From: Odiellus spinosus
Taxonomy: Eukaryota > Arthropoda > Arachnida > Opiliones > Phalangiidae
Direction of reading: 5' to 3'
Assembly (NCBI GenBank): GCA_963920705.1
Contig: OY987240.1
Coordinates: 9,651,676-9,715,675 of the forward strand
DNA: 64,000 nucleotides
A program made the translations under genes and the position numbers. The notes beneath the pieces were generated by a model. It was not told the origin of the DNA. It did no database searches and saw only the letters and a list, made by a program, of their open reading frames with translations. Positions 1 through 10,000 of the stretch are shown one piece after another. The number at the start of each line of letters is the position of its first letter. Positions within the stretch are counted from its first letter, which is position 1.

Positions 1-6
1 TCTTAC

Positions 7-53
7 CGGGACAGAGATACCTCTCATAGACACCTGTCAGATGCGGGCTAATT
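7..53 (-). CDS. possible internal exon of an unidentified gene running off the left edge
   Basis: On the minus strand a 47-nt stretch is bounded by a consensus acceptor (ending in ttag) and a consensus donor (GTAAGA, the first six bases of the window read in reverse). One frame is open through it and reads PHLTGVYERYLCP. The rest of the gene would lie left of the window. I do not recognise the peptide, and a 47-nt open frame between splice-like sites can arise by chance. Confidence 0.2.
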
Positions 54-1409
54 AGAGATAATAATATACTTTTGGTGATAGGTAGTTAATTTAAATGAAT
101 TAATTTTGAATATTGTCTTTGGAGAACCCTTATCAATATGGCAATTATAAAATAATTAACTCGAAGACGTCTTCCTACAACTTTCTGAACGGTGAAGGTT
201 AAATTTGAAGTCAAATAGAAAGGTTACATTTAGTTTCCGTACATAATTAACATTCGCTGGTATCAATGGTCAAGATTAGATCGTATTGATTAACAATAGT
301 AAACCTCTCGAAGGAATTCTTAGAACCCGGTAGGGTTCTATGTTATGGACCAATCATCATCTGTAATGCTATTTTGATTTCCTAAAAAATTCAGTCTCTA
401 GCCAATCAAAACGCTCCATTCTCCCATAGAATAACATTAAAATCGACTCTTTCGAGGACAAGTCCAGTGATTGACAGAACTAAAAGAGGAATTATTTGTT
501 ACAGTTATAATCACTTTTAAATGGTAGAGCAAGTTCGAATGTTGAACTTTTCAAGTTTCATTTAAAAATATTAAGTCTAAGTATTTTAAAATTAATTCTG
601 AAGTTGACCCTTTTTTTGGTACTTAGCTGGTTTCGCGCATGGCCAAATTCGTAATGTTATTCTATGGGATTTGGTTTTTTGAAAGTGGCTTACCTTTCAG
701 ATTTATTTTCTAATACTTCCGGATATTTTTCAGACTTGGATTTTCCGTGTGGTATGAATTAAGTTTCAAGCTTTATTTTAAGATTAATTTCATAATTTTA
801 CACCGATTAGTTGGCCCACAATCTATTTATGAAAACGGACGAAAAAGTAAGGCGGAGAAATAGATTCGCCAAAAACCTAAGCCTAATTTGACAAATTAGG
901 CTTAGGTTTTATATGGCTTTTTAAAATCACGTGCAGGAGGACTCGCGGAGGAGCGCGCTTGATTTGGAGGCTATGGGTATTGAACTCTGACTTAATTTCT
1001 CCTTCATATTTTTGCCGTTTATGAAATTAGTCTAAGAGTAAAGCCCGTAAAAGATCTGGAATCATTAGAAAATAAATCTGAAAGGTAAGTCTCTTACAAA
1101 AAATCTAAATCCCATAGAATTACATTAATTTTCAATTTTTCCGCCTTTTTTTTTTTTTTTTTTTTTTGCCGTTTTTATAAATAGACTGTGGCCAAACTAA
1201 TCGGTGTAAAATTATGAAATTAGTCTTAAAATAAAGCCCGAAAAATATCTGGAATCATTAGAAAATAAATCTGAAAGGTAAGTCTCGTACAAAAAATCTA
1301 AATCCCATACAATAGCATTAAGTTTCAATTTCTCCGCCTTAAAACTTAAAAGTACTCTCCTTTTTGAAAATGTGAAAGTCCGAACGACTTGGCATTTCGA
1401 ACGGCAATA

Positions 1410-2490
1410 AGGAAGGTATTAACATCCAAAATAATGAAAAAAATAATTTAAATTTAGTTTAAAGGGTAATGGGAAAAATATGAAGATTTCGCTGCGGCTG
1501 TCGGAGGTATTAACATAAAAAATGATGAAAAAATTATTTTAAATCTGTTTTAAGGGTAATGGGGAAAATATAAAGATTTCGCTGCGGTTGACGGAGGTAT
1601 TAACATCAAAAAATGATGAAAAAATAAATTTTAATTGGGATTAAAGGGCACTGGTAAAAATGTAGAGATTTGACTGAATGAAGTGCAGCTGCCGCAGCTA
1701 TTAACATCAAAAATTATAAAAAAATTAATTTTAATTGGGATTAAAGGGCACTGGTAAAAATGTAGAGATTTGACTGGAATCAAGTGCGGCTGCCGGAGGT
1801 ATTAACATCAAAAATTATGAAAAAATAAATTTTAATTGGGATTAAAGGGCACTGGTAAAAATGTAGAGATTTGACTGGAATCAAGTGCGGCTGCCGGAGG
1901 TATTAACATCAAAAATTATGAAAAAATTAATTTTAATTGGGATTAAAGGGCACTGGTAAAAATGTAGAAATTTGACTGGAATCAAGTGCGGCTGCCCCAG
2001 CTATTAACATCAAACATTATGAAAAAAATTAATTTTAATTGGGATTAAAGGGCACTGGTAAAAATGTAGAGATTTGACTGGAATCAAGTGCGGCTGTCGG
2101 AGGTATTAACATCTAAAATTATGAAAAAATTAATTTTAATTGGGATTAAAGGGCACTGGTAAAAATGTAGAGATTTGACTGGAATCAAGTGCGGCTGCCG
2201 GAGGTATTAACATAAAAAATTATGAAAAAATTAATTTTAATTGGGATTAAAGGGCACTGGTAAAAATGTAGAAATTTGACTGGAATCAACTGCGGCTGCC
2301 CCAGCTATTAACATCAAAAATTGTGAAAAAATTAATTTTAATTGGGTTTTAGGGGCAATGGTAAAAATGTAGAGATCCGACTGAATCAAGTGAGGCTGCC
2401 GCAGCTATTAACATCAAAAATTATGAAAAAATTAATTTTAATTGGGTTTAAAGGGCAATGTTAAAAATGTAGAGATTTGACTGAATCACT
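1410..2490 (+). repeat. tandem array 1 of compound element A, about 11 units of about 100 bp
   Basis: Each unit begins with ggaggtattaacat or cagctattaacat, then an A-rich stretch, attaaagggcactggtaaaa, and a segment ending near agtgcggctgcc. Units differ by a few substitutions, and the block alternates between 'ggaggt' and 'cagct' starts. The homologous array in copy B has about 20 units, so copy number changes readily. Confidence 0.9.
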
Positions 2491-2553
2491 TTTTAAAGGG
2501 CTAGTCTTTTAATATAGAAGTTAACACTTTCGTGCTAGACTGAAGTGACAGAT

Positions 2554-4240
2554 ATTATATCAAAAATGTCTTTGCGAACAAAGACCCAGAAGGACATGTT
2601 ATGGCCTTGAATGTCTGAAGTGACAGATATTTAATTTTCTTTTAAAACATTAAATTTAAATACAATTAAATTTTCTTTTAAAACGAAATTTAAATATAAT
2701 CACAATCTGGCACGATTTAGAGTTTCAAATTTCAAAACAACTGATTTTATTCACTCGGAAATATTTAAGAAAAAACATAACAGACGATTTTCTCCCATTG
2801 ACGCTTAACATTAAATTTCGCTTAATTATTTTTCAGGGATTACGTGTCAAACAAAACGAAACTTTTCGTTCGATAGAAAAATTTACTTAATTTAGCTTTG
2901 GCTTTAGGCGTAGAATCAAAGTTCTATGATCTGATCTCATACCTTAATTGGATAATGTTTTCTATGGATAATGTTTTATTATAACTCCTCGACTTTAGTC
3001 GAGGCAATTCGTTCATGTTAGCTTATGAATGCTTATACAAGGAATTTAAAGGGAAAAAAATTCCCCATATTTTAATTTTTAATTTAGGTTGTAAACGAAC
3101 AAACCTAATCCATGGATAATGTTTTATTACAACTCCTCGACTTTAGTCGAGGCAATACGTTCATGTTAGCTTATGAATGCTTATACATGGAATTTAAAGG
3201 GAAAAAAATTCCCCATATTTAAATTTTTAATCTAGGTTGCAAACGAACAAACCTAATCCATGGATAATGTTTTATTACAACTCCTCGACTTTAGTCGAGG
3301 CAATTCGTTCATGTTAGCTTATGAATGCTTATACAAGGAATTTAAAGGGAAAAAAATTCCCCATATTTTAATTTTTAATCTAGGTTGCAAACGAACAAAC
3401 CTAATCCATGGATAATGTTTTGTTATAACTCCTTGACTTTAGTCGAGGCAATACGTTCATGTTAGCTTATGAATGCTTATACAAGGAATTTAAAGGGAAT
3501 AAAAATTCCCCATATTTTAATTTAGGTTGCGAACGAACAAACCTAATCCATGGATAATGTTTTATTATAACTCCTAATAACTAATTAGTGGTCCCTTATG
3601 GAAATCATCATTTAAATTGTACGGTTTTAATGAAAAGAAAAATGAAAGTATTACAATTTATTTAAAAACCTTATCCGCTCTAAAATTCGTCGCTTTGAAG
3701 TTCTCTTCCCTCGCGCGCGCAATATAGCTTTGAAAGTACAAATTGTTATGGTTTGCGTCGTCTGCTAAGTTAGAAAAGAAGGTGACTTTAAACGGGCTTT
3801 AAAAATCACATTTCCCTTTATCATATACCCATTCCAATAAACCGGCGAGTATTTTTAACGATCCGTTAAATCGCGAGTCGTGGAAATTCGGTTTAAATTA
3901 AGAAAACAAAAAGTGGACTCGCGTTATACTGAAAAATAACAGTTCAATACACGTTTTCCCTGAAAAATAATTAAGCGAAATTTAATGTTAAGCGTCAATG
4001 GGAGAAAATCGTCTGTTATGTTTTTTCTTAAATATTTCTGAGTGAATAAAATCAGTTGTTTTGAAATTTGAAACTAAATCGTGCCAGATTGTGATTATAT
4101 TTAAATTTCGTTTTAAAAGAAAATTTAATTGTATTTAAATTTAATGTTTTAAAAGAAAATTAAATATTTGTCACTTCAGACATTCAAGGCCATAACATGT
4201 CCTTCTGGGTCTTTGTTCGCAAAGACATTTTTGATATAAT
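2554..4240. mobile_element. inner inverted-repeat unit of element A, arms about 285 bp
   Basis: The left arm (2554-2838, starting attatatcaaaaatgtcttt) is the reverse complement of the right arm (3957-4240, ending acatttttgatataat). Between the arms are four 148-bp tandem units at about 2950-3560, each holding the short palindrome cctcgactttagtcgagg. A copy of a dispersed repeat family follows at about 3676-3815. The corresponding unit in copy B is 60396-63413. Confidence 0.85.
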
Positions 4241-6249
4241 ATATGTAGTCGCGATAATTCAATTTAATATTAAAGTGGGCAATCTTCACCTTTTTTTTTC
4301 GATTGAATTTTATTTTAAGTTTTATCATACTAATAAAACGCCAGATTCAAAATTATATACCTCTGGGTTGACGCCTTAGAAAGAAACTTTAAAATGGAAA
4401 TGTCAAAATTATTCGGGTCATTTTTTCTCGATATATGACGTAGTTTATTTCTGAAACGTAATTAAATATAATTTAATTAATGAAAGGCGGTACTTTCTGG
4501 ATTAAGTACTTCACGAAAATGACAACGCGAAAGCAACCGTATCACGTGTCACGCTGCCAGAATACGCGCGAGAACCAACTGTAAGCCAGGCGACTTTAGT
4601 AGTGACGTAGGGAATTATTATTTTAAAAATGCCCATTATAAAATTTGTATTTTTACTGTCGGGATAATTTTTGTTCTATGACATATGTACATATATTTTG
4701 AATAATTTTTAACGATCTTTCTGAAAATGCTACTCAATTTCCATTTGGAGCTTCGCATTTTGAGTAACGCAACGCGGTTAACTAACAGCAAATGGTTAAC
4801 CATGTAAACTATGTTAGGGAACTTTCACTTCAAAATTTAAACGATGTCATTAGACCTTTAAATTGTATCGCGGAGTTTGACGAAAATTATTGAGATTATC
4901 TTATCCTTAATTTCTATTATCTCGTTGTTGGGCCCGTGTCAGGCAATTCTTCGAATTATTATCAAGATACATTCATCTACCTATTCAATTAGTCGGGTTG
5001 AATTGATTTTGTACCGTCATAAACTTTAAGCGAGAAACCTTTAAGGCCTAGGCTTATTTAATTATCTACCATGACCTAGTAACGGAAAATCACGTTCAAT
5101 CCAGGTATGTTGAGGATAGTATTGGAATTTTAACACGAGAGATCTGATTGGCTCGATTACGATCTTTAGAATTTCGAATGTATAAGTAATAGTTTTACAA
5201 TCGCGGATGTAATCCATTTATGAAATCCTTTGTATCTAAAAAAACTTTTCAATAGAATATCTTGTAAAATATTTTTAAATATTACGCGAATGACTCGAAA
5301 TCTATGGTAAATATTAAGGCAAATTTTCAAAAATTCAAGAATCGAGCTATCGCGATGATGAGGCGAGCTCTACCTAGCCCGTGATGAGAGACGCCCTTGT
5401 ACAACGCGAGAGTGGGGTGGGTTTATAACAAGTTGTGATCAAGGGCCTTGGTAAAATATTTTTCCTATATGAACAGAACGCGAAATACCACGACAGCTGG
5501 CGCCGACTATCAATGGGGTTGCGTAGTGCCTGATGATAGTGGAGTTAGGCTTAGAGAGTAAAGAAATACGGTGAATGATGAAAGGGGTAGAATATTCGAA
5601 TTAATAATTTAAAGTTAGTTAAAGAATGGAAAATTATTGCGCGTGCAGTTCGTTGGTTTTGAAAATTTACCGAAAATAAAATTAAAAAAAAAAAAGAAAA
5701 AAAAAACTGTGGATAGAGGGCGCGTCGTGATTTTGCCACCTCTTGCGGGAGTAGCGCGTTACGGGTATTGAGTCCCCCTTTATCCCCCTGGTGAAATCAA
5801 AGATAGAGCTTAAATCGTGTTTTTCGTTTAACCCCGAACCTTATCAGGCTTCGAGTGACGGAGAAGCCGATAGCTAAATGAATTTCATATAAGCTTCTCT
5901 TGGAATTAAGCGAAAGCCAAAGCTTGAAAAACATGGATGGAAAACTTGACTAATTTCCTCTTTAATCCCAATTTAATTAAAAATTGGAATTTCTTCTCGT
6001 TCAAGAATATGCTTGGTTTCTTGAGCGAGTTGACATTATAATTTTTGGGCGATTTATAATTATTTCAAATTATATTTTATAGAAAATGAATTTTCCGTGT
6101 GACGAAAAAATGCTTTGAATTTCAACTTTAAACATTGAAAATATGGAAGGTACGATAACTTTTATATTACCAAAAGTCTATAGATTAAAAAGAGTCTGCT
6201 AAGAGAAGTGCTCAGCCCTTACATAGTTTTAGAGCGCCTATTATTGTTT
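4241..6249. other. no gene recognised
   Basis: AT-rich DNA with frequent stop codons in all frames. The only distinctive items are an A-rich run near 5684-5706 and scattered CG-rich words. I see no exon with paired splice sites and no recognisable RNA gene. Confidence 0.6.
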
Positions 6250-6359
6250 CAGACGTGGCGTAACTAATCGGTTTAATCAGATTTAATAGTGGTTTAATCA
6301 CGATTAACCAAGGCTCGGTTAAATCTGATTAAACCACGGCTAATTACGCAGCTCGTCTG
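6250..6359. mobile_element. short inverted-repeat MITE (110 bp)
   Basis: The segment begins cagacgtggcgtaac and ends with an imperfect reverse complement (gctcgtctg). The inner arms match closely (ggtttaatcagatttaa against ttaaatctgattaaacc), so nearly the whole unit can fold into one hairpin. No clear target-site duplication is visible. It lies about 0.7 kb upstream of the NACHT gene. Confidence 0.65.
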
Positions 6360-6584
6360 AAGAGGGTATAAGGTGTTAGTTGAACTGAAATATTTCTTAA
6401 ATATTAACCTTACGCGCCATCTAACGTCTAAAAGAATATGAACTTCAAACGTGAACAAATAAGAATAAAAAATTCAATAGTAGAACGCGTTACCGCTAGA
6501 TGTCTTGGATGAATTCTAGTAGGGCACTATAGGTGTGGCTATAAGGGCTTGACCATCTTGTTTTCGCTGGAGCGTGACAAATCA

Positions 6585-6605
6585 TTCAGTCAGTCAGTGA
6601 GTCAG
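6585..6605 (+). promoter_or_regulatory. candidate arthropod-type initiator cluster upstream of the NACHT gene
   Basis: A run of overlapping TCAGT words (tcagtcagtcagtgagtcag) resembles the arthropod initiator (TCAGT). It lies about 500 bp before the open frame. A donor-like site (gaag|gtatcg) near 6987 and the acceptor at 7094 would allow a short 5' exon between. This rests on motif matching only. Confidence 0.25.
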
Positions 6606-7094
6606 GGACGTCGTAGTCTGGTGATCTTCGGCAAGGGTCGTTTAGGCTTCGGCAACTTAGGCGGCGATAATGGCGATGGGGTCATGGGGTGGCTAGAATG
6701 ATGGGCTTCGGCGATAGGCAATTAAGCGGCAACAGACCGACCTTTCTCAGCAGGTCAAAATATTTTCTCAAATGTCAGTAAACTTACAAAATGTAAATGT
6801 TTCACGCTAAGGCTAGGTTTCAAAATAAAAAATGTAACCATTTTAGACACTTTCTTCAAGAATGCTCACGAAGTCGCTAGTGCCACCACGAACTATATTT
6901 CTATAAAAGAAAATATGTCAGTTACGCGAATTTCTATAACGTTATTGGCTAACCAATATAAGGGGATGAGAGCGCTGATCTTCGAAGGTATCGTCATGGT
7001 AGAAGCTACAGAAGACATCTTGAGGCAGACTCTTTTTAAGTTATTACTTTTGTTTTGACGTTCAATATCTAAGTATTTGACGCCATATTTACAG

Positions 7095-10000
7095 ATTCAC
7101 GCCCCCCAAGCGATATCCCGCCCAAGTTGCCTTACACCGAAGTATTGACCCGGGATTCGACCCTCCAATATAGCAATGACAATTTCATTAAAGAATTAAA
7201 AGAAGGAACCAGATTAGAAACAAGATCTCGAGAACTGCGGTTGAAGAGCGTCGTGGCTTTACCCAAACCAAAGATCTTCGCCCATTTTGCCTCCAAAGCG
7301 TATCAGAACCAGAAAGACGACGAAACCCGCGAACAATTCGAGGAAAGCTTACAATTACCAGCAGGATGGAAACTATTGACGACGGCAAATAATTTAGCCT
7401 TTTTGGGAGCCATTCGCGGTTATTTCGGAGCGGTATTTTGGCATCCAATCCGCCGTCGAATCGTTATCGCCCATCGAGGAACCATTCCCACTAATCTGGA
7501 CGCGCTACGAGCCGATCTGAACGGAATTATTCAAAACAAATACGTAAAGCAGATGAGAGCCGCTTGCACTTTGACCCACCGAATCTTAGAAGCCGTCGAA
7601 GAATGCGAAAAGGAACGAAACACTCATTTCGAAATCTATTTCACCGGACATTCATTGGGCGCCTGGTTGGCGCAAGTCACCGCGTTCTCTCTAAAGTACT
7701 TGACGCTGGAAAGGGAGACATTTTTGAAGAATCCGAATCCCGAGGGCGGACGCCACGCCCATACGGAAGTGTTTGACAGTCCGGGTTCGAGCGAAACGCT
7801 ACAACAAATGGCCAGCGACTTTGACGTCCGATATTCGGGTAAAAGTATCGAATTGGGCCACTTGGACATCACAGTCTACCTTTCGTCGCCCAATTTCGTC
7901 AACTGCTGCAACTCGCACCTGGGAAGACTCTATCGCGTTTACCCCAAAATTGAATCCAGCGAGTACGTGAAATACACTAAATCTTCGCACAGTATGGATG
8001 GAATTCTACAAACATTTAATTCTTCGGGTCCAATTTTGATGAAAGAAGTCGTCGATTGGCCCAAACTTGATCCGACAATTCTTCAGTGGAAATTTTGGAA
8101 AATACGCAAATCAATTTTGGGTAAAGAGTACGAAGACTTTTTCGAATGGGTAAAAGATTTAAATTATGATCCGAAACTCGAAGACATCGCGTTAAAAGTC
8201 GTCGCGTCTAATGACAGCAATAGGTGGAAAATTTGGCAGTGGAAAATATGGAAAATATACAAATATATTTTCGTGTTTGCAAGAGCTTTAATTTTCGATC
8301 CGAAACCCGAAGGCATCGCCTTAACAGTCGCCGAATCTAGCGGTAGTGACAACAAGAGATCTATTTTGAATGAATTCGTGACGATTCGATATCAACTCAA
8401 GCCCATTCGCTCGAACCAATGCAGTTCTAGCGTATTCGCGGAATCGGAATTGAAGTTTCTACGAAATTTCCAGCAAATAAAAATTCTGCCCAATTCCATT
8501 TTTGACGGAGACGAAAATAAAAAAGAGACAATTGAAAAGTTGTTGCAATTAAAAATCGATGATCAGTCCGTCAGCTGCGACGACAACGCCGATATCCGCC
8601 AATTAATTCCTTACGTCAAAACCCTGCTTCGACTTTACCCTGACCTGAACGAAGAAGTTGAACTGGCGCTAACTACGTTCGAAATCAGGAAACAGATTTA
8701 CCGAAACCTTACCGAGAGTTACCGTGCCAAAATGAAAGGACTAACTGAAATGCTACAGAAATCTGGCTGGCCAAGATTAGACGAGTCACAGCGAGAAAAC
8801 CAAGATTGTTGCATTTTGGCCGAAAATGGAACTGATTTCGCCGCGGCAAAAGTTCTTAAGACCATTAATGACAAATACGAGGGTTGTACGGTCTTCGCTT
8901 TCGAATTGCAAAGTCTTCTCGGCTTCGAAACATTTTTTCATTTAACGGAATTTTTAAAGTCTGATAAGTTGAATCACGCTTTGATCTTACTCGAATGTAA
9001 ATCCGGTTCTTTTTCAAGTTCAGAAATTGAACATTTCGTCCAAGGACTTATTGATGGCGTCAGGGAAAGACCCGATTTAAAATTAATTTTAATAACTGAT
9101 AAAAATGAACCATCTAGATTGAACAATAATTTGCGAAGTATAATTGACGAAGGAATCACGTGGGATGAATTGACGAATGAAACGAAGAAAAATTTCATCA
9201 CGAAAGAGTTAATTGTATTCCAAGGAGACCGAAACAAACGCAGCTTGGAAAAACTCCTTCGTCAGATGTCGACGGAAATGGATTTCAATCAGTTGGCGGA
9301 AATTGTGGATGCCCAGACTCTGGCGAGACTTATAAGGGGTGATGACGTCATTGTCGGGAAAAGTTTAACCAAACCGGGAGATGTTTACGTAACGCGAAAG
9401 TTCATGTTCAAACCCTTCGTAAAAGAAGATGTTTTTGACAATATAACAAACGGTGACGTCGTGGCTATTAGCGGGATTAATCAGAAAGATCTGGATAGTG
9501 GTGGTACTCTAATGAACAGAACAAAATTGCTTGAAGGAAAGGAAAGTGGGAAAATAAAGATGGTACAATCCGATAAGGATTTTGACGCCTTTTGCTCGCA
9601 AAATCCTAGAATAAATGTACACTGGTTGAAGTACGAGTCCAATTCTTTCGTTTTCCATAAGACGCGAGGCAGTTCGGGTCTTATTCGCAATCATATTGAC
9701 GATCAAGTTATGTTGAAATATTCGGAGGAGAAACTCCTAGAAAATATCGGCGATAGAAAAACTTTCATAATATCTGACGTACCTGGAATGGGAAAAACGA
9801 CCGTTCTCTCGGTCTTGGCTGAAAAGATTAAAGCTAGATTCCCCGATCATTGGGTGGTAAGAGTTAATTTGAATGACTGCACCGAAGCTCTGGAGACCGC
9901 GATACAAATTAAAACCGTCTCGGACGCGGTGAGATTCCTGGTGGACCAAATTCTGCCTCGTGGCAAGGATACGAAGTTAATCTCGGATTTCGAGAAAAGG

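Larger units (their letters stand above)
316..4240 (+). mobile_element. compound non-autonomous repeat element, copy A (3.9 kb)
   Basis: This block is nearly the same as 57239-63413 from its left end (attcttagaacccggtaggg) to its right end (gacatttttgatataat). In order it holds: a terminal hairpin (gaaccc/gggttc); a foldback (arms about 640-870 and 1000-1340) around a perfect stem at 875-914; a tandem array of about 11 units of roughly 100 bp (about 1410-2490); and an inner 1.7-kb inverted-repeat unit (2554-4240) that carries 4 units of about 148 bp. No transposase frame is present. The architecture recalls Helitron/Helentron-type non-autonomous elements with central tandem arrays, or a foldback transposon; the class is not settled. 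No convincing target-site duplication is visible. Confidence 0.85.

Noticed and set aside
4197..4379. A 60-codon frame starting MSFWVFVRKD
   Set aside because: It starts in the inverted repeat of compound element A and runs into flanking DNA. The same start in copy B is not followed by the same sequence.
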